Shown here: piece by piece, positions 1 to 6,887 of the stretch
Layout of the letters: every line of letters begins with the position of its first letter
Numbering within the stretch: the first letter of the stretch is position 1
Origin: Propionibacteriaceae bacterium
GTDB lineage: Bacteria; Actinomycetota; Actinomycetes; Propionibacteriales; Propionibacteriaceae
Length of the DNA: 8,494 nucleotides
Reading direction: 5' to 3'
Assembly (NCBI GenBank): GCA_031287505.1
Contig: JAITSW010000072.1
Coordinates: forward strand, 1-8,494
Position numbers and translations under genes: made by a program
The notes under the pieces: generated by a model
The model's database searches: none
Seen by the model: only the letters and a program-made list of their open reading frames with translations
What the model was told of the DNA's origin: nothing

Positions 1-3000
1 GGCGTTCCAGAGTTCCGCGAGCGCTTGGAAGGCCTACTCCCGGGAGAGCTCAACTCCGAGGCGTTAGTGGGCAGGTACATTCCAAACTTGGTCGCCCGTC
101 CCTTCGAGCTCACCCGCGAGTTTGCGAAGTCGATTCTCGACGTCGCTCCGTCGGAGCCGGTTCAGGCATTGTTGGATGACGCGGTTTCGTGGGATGAACT
201 CGCCAAGACACCTGGGAAGCTGGCCCGGCTGCTGCTTATCGAGCTCCTGAGTTGGCAGTTTGCCTCGCCGGTGCGTTGGATCGAAACCCAACAACTGCTT
301 TTCACCTCCACGACTTTGACCACCCAGGGCGGCACCGGCATCGGCGTCGAGCACTACGTGGAGATCGGCTTGGGTTCTGCCCCGACGCTGGCCAATCTGG
401 CCGCGAAGACGTTAACCCGCGACGAGTTCGCGTCCGTTTCCGTGGCTGTGCACAACTTGGGTCGCGACGAGTCGCGCGTCTATTACACCGACACCGACCC
501 GGCCGTCCAGATAAAGGGCGACGATGATGACGATTCCGCAGCCTCATCTTCCGACTCTGCGCCTAAAGACCTGTCGCAATCCGCAACTCCCGCCGCCGCA
601 CCGCCCGTCGCAGTAGCTGCTGCCGCCCCAGTTGCCCCAGCTGCTGCTCCAGTTGCTCCAGCTCCCGCAGCCGGTGGAAGCCGTCCTGCGGATCTCGCTT
701 TCAAGGCAGACGACGGCATCAAAGTCCTGATCGCCTACGCCAACAAGGTTCGCCTGGACCAGATCGGCGATGCCGACACCACCGAGACTCTCACCAACGG
801 TGTCTCGTCGCGGCGCAACCAGCTGCTGATGGATCTTTCCGCAGAGCTTGGCCTGGCCTCCATCGACGGTGCTGCCGATGCCACGATTAAAGCCCTCAGC
901 GAGCTGGTCAACAAGCTGGCCCACAGCTACAAGCCGTTCGGCCCGGTGGTGAACGAGGCCATCCGCGATCGCGTCCGCAAGCATCTCGGTGCTGGAGGCG
1001 GAAAAATTTCGCGTATCGCCAGCCGCGTCGCCGACACTTGGGGACTTGAGGCCGGATGGATTGCGCATGTCACATCTGAGATTCTGCTCGGAACGCGCGA
1101 AGGCGCGTCGGTGCGGGGAGGGGATCTCGCCACATTGGCCATCGCCCCGCCTGCCAACGCCAGCGAAGTCGATGCCCTTATCGACACTGCCGTGGCAGCC
1201 GTCGCAACTCGTTTCGGGGTGGCTGTCACTCCGCTGGGTGCCGGTGGTGGCACCGGTGGCGCAGCCGTTGATTCGGCCGCGCTAGACGCATTCGCCGAGC
1301 AGATCACCGGCGAGGCCGGCATCCTGGCTGCCACTGCCCGCACCGTGCTGGAGCAACTTGGTTTGTCGCACAAAGGACAGGTGGGAGTGCTCCCCGGTGT
1401 GGACGAGGATGCCCGCGCCCAGCGCGCCATCGTCGAAGCGGTGACTCAGGAGCTGGGTGCCAACTGGCCAAAGCTCGTTGCCCCGGCTTTTGAGGCCGCC
1501 AAAGTTGTGGAGTTGGATGACCGCTGGGCCAGTGCCCGCGAAGATCTGGCGACGTTGTTCGTTACCGGCGAGTTGCCCTATAAGGACGTCGAATCTCATT
1601 TCGCCGGCCTTGGCAAGGCTGTGGCAGACCAAGCTTCTTGGTGGGCTGACAAGGCCTTTGCCGCTGGAAACAAGACACTGGCCGGCGTCTTCGAGGCGAT
1701 TGCCGCTGCGGCGCTCACACCCATCGATCCCACCGGTGCCCAGGCGCGCTTTGCCGCAGACATCGCCGTTGTGACAGGCGCTGCTCCCCGCTCCATTGGC
1801 GCGGCAGTTGTCGCAGGCTTGCTTTCTGGCGGGGCTGCGGTGATTGCCACTTCGTCGCGGGTTGATTCCGAGCGTCTGGCCTTTTTCAAAGATCTCTACC
1901 GCACGCACGCGTCCGGCGGTGCAAAGCTCTGGGTCGTCCCGGCAAATATGTCTTCCTACCGCGATATTGACGCGTTGGCACAGTGGATCGGCAGCGAGCA
2001 AAGGGAAACGGTCGGCGGCGAGACGAAGCTCATCAAGGAAGCTCTAGTCCCCACCCTCTTCTTCCCCTTCGCCGCTCCGCGCGTCCATGGCACGCTCAAG
2101 GACGCCGGCGCCGCGAGTGAGAACCAGATGCGACTGCTGCTTTGGTCGGTGGAACGCTCTATCGCCGGGCTTTCCAATATCGGCATAGACACGCATGTTA
2201 ATCATCGGCTACACGTCATTCTGCCGGGCTCTCCAAACCGGGGCATCTTCGGCGGCGACGGAGCATATGGCGAAGTGAAGGCGGCATTCGATGCGATTGC
2301 CACCCGCTGGCAGGTCGAACCTATTTGGTCGGACCGGGTTTCGATTGCGCATCCGCGTATCGGCTGGGTGCGTGGCACCGGCCTGATGAGTGGCAATGAT
2401 CCGCTGGTGGACGCGGTTGAGCGTGTCGGAGTTCGGACGTATTCGACGGACGAAATCGCGGCTGAGTTGCTCGCCTTGAGCACGCTTGAGGCGAGGCGAT
2501 TGGCGGCTATCGCCCCGCTAGATGTTGATCTGACAGGCGGCTTGGGCGACGGCGGTATCGATCTGGTTGCGCTCAAGCAGCAGGCGGCGGCTGATGCGGC
2601 GGCAACTTCGGGCGCGCGGGTAAACGAGAGTTCTGCCGTGGCCAGGGTGACCATCCCGGCGCTGCCAACGCCGGTTCAGCCCTGTTTGGCTCCAAGCCAT
2701 GTCGAACAGTGGGGAGATGTGACGCTACCCCTCAAAGACATGAACGTTGTCGTCGGCTTTGGCGAAGTAAGCACTTGGGGTTCGTCTCGCACCCGGTTAG
2801 AGGCTGAACTGGGCATGCAGCGCGATGGCAAAGTCGAGCTGACCGCTGCCGGGGTACTCGAACTGGCGTGGATGATGGGACTCGTCGAATGGCAGGAAAC
2901 CCCGGTCGCCACTTGGGTGGACAAAGAGGGCGGCGAAGTCCCAGAGGCGGAGATCTATCAGCGCTACCGCGACGAGGTGGTGGCCCGTTGCGGTATCCGC

Positions 3001-4662
3001 GAGTTCGTCGACCTCAAACCACTGGTCAAGCTCGGCTATGAGCAGGACGTGGCTGTCTTCCTTGATAAAGACATCACCTTCCAGGTGGCCAGCGAAGAGG
3101 CCGCATATTCGTTCATCGAAATCGATCCGGAGCATACGATCGTGCGCTTCGACGAGGACTCGTCCGAATGGGAGGTTACCCGGCTCAAGGGCAGCCAGGC
3201 CCGCGTCCCGCGCAAAGCAACGCTGACGCGGCAGGTTGGAGGTCAGTTGCCGACCAACTTCGACCCGGCGAACTGGGGTATCCCGGCATCGATGATCGAC
3301 TCGCTCGACAGCTTTGCCGTATGGAATTTGGTGACGGCGGTGGATGCCTTCCTCTCGTCGGGATTTTCCCCGGCAGAGCTTCTGCAAGCTGTGCACCCAT
3401 CTGAGGTTGCGGATACCCAAGGCACCGGTATCGGCGGCACCGAGTCGATGCGAAAGCTCTTCGTTGACGGCTTTCTCGGAGAGGATCGCCCGCAAGACAT
3501 TCTGCAGGAGGCTTTGCCGAATGTGTTGGCCGCCCATGTGATGCAGTCGTTCGTCGGCGGTTACGGATCGATGATCCACCCGGTTGCCGCCTGTGCGACG
3601 GCCGCAGTCTCAATTGAGGACGCCTGCGACAAGATCAAGGCCGGCAAGGCCCAGTTTGTGGTGGCGGGCGCTATCGACGACATCTCGGTGGAGTCGATTC
3701 AAGGCTTCGGCGACATGAACGCCACCGCCAAGACCAGCGATATGCGCGCCAGGGGTATTTCAGATCGCTTCTTCTCGCGGGCCAACGACCGTCGTCGGGG
3801 TGGCTTCGTAGAGGCCCAAGGCGGCGGCACCGTGCTGATCACCCGAGGTGATATCGCTCTGGAGCTCGGCCTGCCGGTGCTCGGGGTAATCGGCTATTCG
3901 CGCTCGTTCGCAGATGGCGCGCATACCTCCATCCCGGCTCCCGGTTTGGGTGCCTTGGGTGCCGGACGCGGTGGCCGGAAGAGTGCCTTCGTGCGGCAGT
4001 TGGCGGCGCTGGGTGTTTCTCCCGACGACATTTCCGTGGTCTCAAAGCATGACACTTCGACGAACGCGAACGACCCGAACGAGTCAGAACTCTACACCCG
4101 GCTGAGTGCGGCCATCGGACGCAAGCCCGGAAATCCGCTCTTCGTCATCTCGCAAAAAACTATCACCGGCCATGCCAAGGGTGGCGCGAGCGTCTTCCAG
4201 ACGGCGGGCCTGTGCCAGCTCTTCACCACCGGTATCATCCCGGCGAACCGGGCGCTGGATTGTGTGGCTCCCGAGTTCCGCACCCATGCTCCGATTGTCT
4301 GGCTGCGGGAGCCGCTGGCCCTGGGCAAGGCAACCCAGATCAAGGCCGGCTTGTTGACATCCCTGGGTTTTGGCCACGTCTCGGCGATGATCGCGGTGGT
4401 AAACCCCACGGCCTTCGAGGTGGCCGTGGCGAACGAAGTCGGCGACTCGGCTCTTGCCGCCTGGCGTGCCCGTGCCACTGGCCGGCTGCGGGACGGCGCC
4501 AAGCGCCGCGAATCGGGGATGCTGGGCCATGCGTCCTTGTACGAGCCCATTGAGTCCCGTCGCTTCGGCAAGAAGACCAGCTCCTATGACCCCCACGAGG
4601 TGGAGGCCGAGTTGCTCCTCAACCCCGAAGCCCGTTTGGGCGTGGACGGCCTCTACGCCTGA
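1..4662 (+). CDS. fas: Type I fatty acid synthase, C-terminal half (5' partial)
   Basis: Cytosolic multienzyme that builds saturated acyl-CoA from acetyl- and malonyl-CoA. The frame is open from base 1, so the gene starts upstream; the TTG at 25 is internal. The 1553 visible residues are roughly half of a typical ~3000-residue bacterial FAS-I. Domains in order, by window residue: end of malonyl/palmitoyl transferase (1-~145, its active serine lies upstream); acidic then Ala/Pro linker (~170-230); ACP (~235-370) with motif GVSSRRNQ, where Ser at 805-807 (residue 269) is the likely phosphopantetheine site by alignment to yeast ACP; helical region; ketoreductase with NADPH loop TGAAPRSIG (1774-1800), Ser 2230-2232, Tyr 2266-2268 and Lys 2278-2280 (YGEVK); ketosynthase (~1090-1500) with Cys in AACATA (3592-3594), His 4048-4050, Lys 4156-4158 and His 4171-4173. 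All visible catalytic residues are intact. There is no C-terminal phosphopantetheinyl transferase domain, so a separate AcpS is needed. Domain borders are estimates. Confidence 0.97.
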   Translation, partial: GVPEFRERLEGLLPGELNSEALVGRYIPNLVARPFELTREFAKSILDVAPSEPVQALLDDAVSWDELAKTPGKLARLLLIELLSWQFASPVRWIETQQLLFTSTTLTTQGGTGIGVEHYVEIGLGSAPTLANLAAKTLTRDEFASVSVAVHNLGRDESRVYYTDTDPAVQIKGDDDDDSAASSSDSAPKDLSQSATPAAAPPVAVAAAAPVAPAAAPVAPAPAAGGSRPADLAFKADDGIKVLIAYANKVRLDQIGDADTTETLTNGVSSRRNQLLMDLSAELGLASIDGAADATIKALSELVNKLAHSYKPFGPVVNEAIRDRVRKHLGAGGGKISRIASRVADTWGLEAGWIAHVTSEILLGTREGASVRGGDLATLAIAPPANASEVDALIDTAVAAVATRFGVAVTPLGAGGGTGGAAVDSAALDAFAEQITGEAGILAATARTVLEQLGLSHKGQVGVLPGVDEDARAQRAIVEAVTQELGANWPKLVAPAFEAAKVVELDDRWASAREDLATLFVTGELPYKDVESHFAGLGKAVADQASWWADKAFAAGNKTLAGVFEAIAAAALTPIDPTGAQARFAADIAVVTGAAPRSIGAAVVAGLLSGGAAVIATSSRVDSERLAFFKDLYRTHASGGAKLWVVPANMSSYRDIDALAQWIGSEQRETVGGETKLIKEALVPTLFFPFAAPRVHGTLKDAGAASENQMRLLLWSVERSIAGLSNIGIDTHVNHRLHVILPGSPNRGIFGGDGAYGEVKAAFDAIATRWQVEPIWSDRVSIAHPRIGWVRGTGLMSGNDPLVDAVERVGVRTYSTDEIAAELLALSTLEARRLAAIAPLDVDLTGGLGDGGIDLVALKQQAAADAAATSGARVNESSAVARVTIPALPTPVQPCLAPSHVEQWGDVTLPLKDMNVVVGFGEVSTWGSSRTRLEAELGMQRDGKVELTAAGVLELAWMMGLVEWQETPVATWVDKEGGEVPEAEIYQRYRDEVVARCGIREFVDLKPLVKLGYEQDVAVFLDKDITFQVASEEAAYSFIEIDPEHTIVRFDEDSSEWEVTRLKGSQARVPRKATLTRQVGGQLPTNFDPANWGIPASMIDSLDSFAVWNLVTAVDAFLSSGFSPAELLQAVHPSEVADTQGTGIGGTESMRKLFVDGFLGEDRPQDILQEALPNVLAAHVMQSFVGGYGSMIHPVAACATAAVSIEDACDKIKAGKAQFVVAGAIDDISVESIQGFGDMNATAKTSDMRARGISDRFFSRANDRRRGGFVEAQGGGTVLITRGDIALELGLPVLGVIGYSRSFADGAHTSIPAPGLGALGAGRGGRKSAFVRQLAALGVSPDDISVVSKHDTSTNANDPNESELYTRLSAAIGRKPGNPLFVISQKTITGHAKGGASVFQTAGLCQLFTTGIIPANRALDCVAPEFRTHAPIVWLREPLALGKATQIKAGLLTSLGFGHVSAMIAVVNPTAFEVAVANEVGDSALAAWRARATGRLRDGAKRRESGMLGHASLYEPIESRRFGKKTSSYDPHEVEAELLLNPEARLGVDGLYA
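628..663 (+). repeat. Imperfect direct repeat in the FAS Ala/Pro linker
   Basis: The motif CCAGTTGCNCCAGCT occurs at 628-642 and 649-663, 21 bases apart, with 14 of 15 bases identical. It encodes part of a flexible Ala/Pro/Val stretch that tethers the ACP between the transferase and ketoreductase regions. Just upstream, five Asp codons in a row (520-534) and a Ser-rich run form an acidic segment. Linkers of this kind are expected in FAS-I because the ACP must swing between active sites. The copy number may vary between strains by slippage (inference). Confidence 0.7.
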
Positions 4663-4730
4663 GTCGTCGGAAGGGTCAGCTGTCCGCCTGCCGGTGGCGC
4701 TTGCGGTGCTTGGAGGGCCGGGCTTGCCGC

Positions 4731-4769
4731 GTCACTTTGCAACGTCACTTTGTAATGTCACTTGGGCAC
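4731..4769 (+). repeat. Three tandem 13-bp repeats (GTCACTTTGCAAC type)
   Basis: Three head-to-tail 13-base units are visible: GTCACTTTGCAAC (4731-4743), GTCACTTTGTAAT (4744-4756) and the more diverged GTCACTTGGGCAC (4757-4769). The first two differ at two bases. CAACGTCAC at 4740-4748 is matched by its exact reverse complement GTGACGTTG at 4778-4786. TAATGTCAC at 4753-4761 can pair with the same arm if two G-U pairs are allowed, giving two alternative stems in RNA. Function is unknown. A terminator, a protein-binding array or the remnant of a mobile element are all possible. Confidence 0.75.
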
Positions 4770-4777
4770 GGTTCTTT

Positions 4778-4786
4778 GTGACGTTG
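4778..4786 (-). other. Inverted partner of the tandem repeat (possible hairpin arm)
   Basis: GTGACGTTG is the exact reverse complement of 4740-4748 across a 29-base loop. With two wobble pairs it also pairs with 4753-4761 across a 16-base loop. The second hairpin would lie 91-124 bases past the fas stop codon. It is followed by a mixed pyrimidine stretch rather than a true T-run, so intrinsic termination is only a possibility. Confidence 0.4.
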
Positions 4787-4979
4787 GTTTCGTCTCGCTT
4801 TGCTCCGGCACATGTCTCGGCGTGATGGAGAAGGCGTCGCAGGCGAGCGTCGATGCGCTGAAATTGCTCCAGATTCACCGAATGCCGGGTGTTGACGTCA
4901 TGATCGTCTCTTAGAGGCTTTTCAAGGGCGCCACCTGCCAATACCCGCCAATCGGTTCGATATCCAGTGGTAAAACGAC

Positions 4980-6152
4980 CTAGGCGGCTGCCGGTTCTGT
5001 CGCCGTCCCGCTCAACGCCGGCCCGCTCAGCCAGGTGCCGATCGCCGTGGTGATGGGGATGGCCAGCACCATGCCGATGGAGGCGACTAGGGTGGGGACG
5101 ATTTCTCCGGCGATGTCTTCAAAGGTGAGCAGGCTGATTAGCGGGAAGTCCAGGGTCGATGCCACGGTGAGCAAGCCGAGGGCGGTGCCGACATAGGCGA
5201 ATGCGATGGTGTAGACGATAGACGCGATGTGATCCCGTCCGATGCGCATAGCCCTGTTGAAGATAGACAGGCGGGAAGCATCGGGTAGAGCGGCGCGCAA
5301 TTCCCATACGGATGAGGCTTGGGTCACAGTTACGTCGTTCAGCACTCCAACTCCGGCTAGCACCATGCCGCAAAGCAGCACGCCCTTGAGGTCGACCGAT
5401 GGGGCGGCATAGTTTAACTCGGCCAGATCCTCATGGGTGAGGGGTGTGAGGTGGCTGGCCGGAATCGCCAGCCAGGCTAACGTCGAGACCATGGAGACAC
5501 CGGCAAATGTTCCCAATAGGGCGGTGGTTGTCTTCACTGATATGCCGTGTGCCATATAGACGACGATAAACATGACGGCGCTGGCGGTGGTGAGGGCCAC
5601 CAAGAGCGCATTCCTTCCGGAAACCAAGGCGGGAAGGGTGTAAAACCAAACCATGGCCAGCGCCCCCACAAGGCCGATGATGGCAGCCAGGCCTTTCAAC
5701 CTGGCGATGGCGAGCACGGTCACAACGAACAGCGCCGCCAGGAATGCGAGCGGCCAGATTCGCTCATAGTCGAAGAAAATGTAGGCCGTCTCGTCATCGA
5801 GGCCGCCCAATGCGTTTAACTTGATCACCTGAATGCGATTTCCCACTGCCATCTCTTCGACCGGCACCGACGGATTACCCTGAACGCCCACCTCTTCACC
5901 AGTGTTGTCTAGGCGGACTCTCAGCGGAGTCTCCTCATCAGATAGGTCGATGCGGATGATGGCGCCGGACGCCTGAGAGGCGCTTTCATCCAGCCAGGGG
6001 CGTTTGGGTTGCGCGTCGAATGGCCACAGCAAAAGCACCGACACCACAGTTGCCAGGAACAGTATCCCCATCACAACGCCGAGTGCGATCCGGATAGTTT
6101 TGCCGACGCGGATAGGCGCGTCGCTGCTAGGGGAGTGGGTATGCACGCCCAA
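4980..6152 (-). CDS. YibE/F-family multipass membrane protein
   Basis: A predicted inner-membrane protein of 390 residues, with a basic N-terminus, a first membrane helix at about 20-43, an extracytoplasmic stretch of about 85 residues, then several helices from about 132 onward. The YibE/F assignment rests on the segment around 269-285 (GVLNDVTVTQASSVWEL) and GRDHIAS at 305-311, which I recognise as the conserved core of that family. The biochemical role of the family is not established. The start is TTG at 6150-6152, the first possible start after an in-frame TAA at 6177-6179. GTG two codons further in (6144-6146) is an alternative. Neither has a strong ribosome-binding site, so translation may depend on the upstream remnant gene, 24 bases away on the same strand. 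It converges on fas. Confidence 0.88.
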   Translation of the reverse strand: MGVHTHSPSSDAPIRVGKTIRIALGVVMGILFLATVVSVLLLWPFDAQPKRPWLDESASQASGAIIRIDLSDEETPLRVRLDNTGEEVGVQGNPSVPVEEMAVGNRIQVIKLNALGGLDDETAYIFFDYERIWPLAFLAALFVVTVLAIARLKGLAAIIGLVGALAMVWFYTLPALVSGRNALLVALTTASAVMFIVVYMAHGISVKTTTALLGTFAGVSMVSTLAWLAIPASHLTPLTHEDLAELNYAAPSVDLKGVLLCGMVLAGVGVLNDVTVTQASSVWELRAALPDASRLSIFNRAMRIGRDHIASIVYTIAFAYVGTALGLLTVASTLDFPLISLLTFEDIAGEIVPTLVASIGMVLAIPITTAIGTWLSGPALSGTATEPAAA

Positions 6153-6158
6153 GACTCT

Positions 6159-6172
6159 AGGGGATGGCCCCT
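6159..6172. other. Small perfect hairpin in the junction before yibE/F
   Basis: AGGGG-ATGG-CCCCT forms a 5-bp stem with a 4-base loop, in the 24 bases between the stop of the transporter remnant and the TTG start of the YibE/F gene. It occupies the place where a ribosome-binding site would be expected, so it could reduce initiation there. It is short and may be chance. Confidence 0.35.
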
Positions 6173-6176
6173 GCTC

Positions 6177-6791
6177 TTACCAGTCTTCCCCATCACCCGT
6201 CATGGTGCCTTTGGGTGTCACAGTGTGCCTAGTGCGCAGGATGGCCCAGCCGACGAGTAGGCCGGCAACAACTGTGAGCGTCATTCCGGCAATAGCAACT
6301 GCCTGTTCGAACTCTTCGATTTCCCCCCTGTCCCAGTGTGAGGTGGCGATACTGCCGGTGAAAATGGCAGCCAGGATGGTGCCGGTAGCCGCGATGCCGA
6401 TTCCAGACGCGACTTCGGCGGCAGTGTTGGTAAGCGCCGCCCCGATTGCAGTTCGATCCTTCGGTAGGCCGTTCATGACATTTACCCCGGCGACAACTCC
6501 GACCACGCGCATCCCAGCGGCCTCAAGTACCAGCGCAATTGCGACCCAGGTATAGCCGGAATTGCCCAAGAGGGCATAGGTGGCAAGCCCAACCACGACC
6601 GTCGCGGCACTTATCCAAGCTGCTCGCTCCAAACCAACTCGTTCCACAAAAGGATTGACGAATAGGCCACCGGCAAGTAGGACGACAACCTGGGGCAACA
6701 TGCCGATAGCGGCTTGCGCCGGCGTCCATCCCCAATCAAGCTGTAGTTGCAAAGTGACCAGGTAGCCCAAACCCGCAGGCGTGATTTCTAA
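6177..6791 (-). pseudogene. MFS drug-exporter-like permease, N-terminally truncated
   Basis: About 204 codons resemble the C-terminal part of a 14-helix DHA2/EmrB-type MFS exporter. The start, ITPAGLGYLVTLQLQLDWGW, matches the loop and helix that normally lie well past the middle of such proteins. It is followed by AAIGMLPQVVVLLAGGL, then about four more hydrophobic segments, and a short hydrophilic tail ending in EDW and TAA (6177-6179). Complete family members have about 450-500 residues, so roughly the first half is missing. The frame stays open upstream to 7175, but that part is the antisense of the alcohol dehydrogenase gene and carries no MFS features. No usable start sits at the border: a good ribosome-binding motif (6799-6803) is followed seven bases later by TTA. 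I read this as a decayed gene. A short expressed protein from an unusual start cannot be excluded. Confidence 0.75.
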
Positions 6792-6798
6792 AGGCGGT

Positions 6799-6803
6799 CT
6801 CCT
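6799..6803 (-). promoter_or_regulatory. Ribosome-binding motif AGGAG before the MFS remnant
   Basis: On the minus strand GAAAGGAGA (6806-6798) contains a full AGGAG. Seven bases downstream, at normal spacing and in frame with the permease remnant, the codon is TTA (6791-6789) instead of ATG, GTG or TTG. This suggests that a start codon was lost by mutation, or that an internal deletion joined the old leader to the middle of the gene. Confidence 0.55.
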
Positions 6804-6844
6804 TTCGTGAGATAATTGGTCCTGTTCCGCTGCAACGCGGGATG

Positions 6845-6864
6845 ATCGGCTTTGATCCGCCGAT
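6845..6864. promoter_or_regulatory. Inverted repeat, possible operator in front of adhC
   Basis: ATCGGC (6845-6850) and GCCGAT (6859-6864) form a perfect 6-bp inverted repeat with an 8-base spacer. It overlaps the candidate -10 boxes of both strands (TACAAT at 6864-6869 on plus; TATCGG at 6865-6860 on minus), where a repressor would be well placed to control both directions. No regulator gene is present in the window. Confidence 0.35.
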
Positions 6865-6869
6865 ACAAT
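6864..6869 (+). promoter_or_regulatory. Candidate -10 box for adhC-acpS
   Basis: TACAAT matches the -10 consensus at five of six bases and lies 18 bases before the adhC ATG. No good -35 box is found 16-18 bases upstream (the best match, ATGATC at 6842-6847, has three of six bases). The leader would be only about a dozen bases long. Confidence 0.35.
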
Positions 6870-6874
6870 CCGAC

Positions 6875-6880
6875 GAAAGA
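6875..6880 (+). promoter_or_regulatory. Ribosome-binding site that fixes the adhC start
   Basis: GAAAGA lies seven bases before the ATG at 6888. This spacing favours that ATG over the TTG at 6852, which would add 12 residues (IRRYNPTKECQ-type) unlike the N-terminus of the family. Confidence 0.5.
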
Positions 6881-6887
6881 ATGTCAA

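Larger units (their letters stand above)
4663..4979. other. Gene-free gap between converging fas and yibE/F-family gene
   Basis: This 317-base stretch separates two genes that are transcribed toward each other. It has no convincing gene. A 69-codon open frame on the minus strand (4732-4941, TTG start) has no ribosome-binding site and no family I recognise. A 29-codon plus-strand frame from the ATG at 4824 also lacks a ribosome-binding site. I see no classical hairpin followed by a T-run for either gene. The clear structure is the tandem repeat at 4731-4769 with an inverted partner at 4778-4786, which could act as a two-way transcription end. The rest may be decayed DNA. Confidence 0.6.
6860..6887 (-). 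promoter_or_regulatory. Candidate minus-strand promoter for the MFS remnant and yibE/F
   Basis: On the minus strand a perfect -35 box TTGACA lies at 6887-6882. After a 16-base spacer, a weak -10 TATCGG (3 of 6 consensus bases) lies at 6865-6860. It would give a leader of about 50 bases up to the AGGAG motif. The -35 box abuts the adhC start codon on the other strand, so if real it would be a back-to-back overlapping arrangement with the adhC promoter. Confidence 0.35.

Noticed and set aside
1282..3579. Long minus-strand open frames inside fas (for example 1282-2001 and 2797-3579)
   Set aside because: They lie opposite well-supported ketoreductase and ketosynthase coding sequence and have low-complexity, family-free translations, as expected in GC-rich antisense frames.
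4450..4662. A possible phosphopantetheinyl transferase domain at the FAS C-terminus
   Set aside because: The protein ends about 60 residues after the ketosynthase core region with a tail typical of bacterial FAS-I. There is no GID or WAxKEA motif, and a separate acpS is present.
4663..4730. A classical intrinsic terminator just after fas
   Set aside because: Only 4-bp GC stems can be drawn and none is followed by a T-run.
4731..4769. A CRISPR array
   Set aside because: The units are 13 bases, directly adjacent without spacers, and no cas gene is present.
4774..4795. A CRP/GlxR-type binding site (TGTGA half-site)
   Set aside because: Only one half-site is present; the matching TCACA half at six-base spacing is absent.
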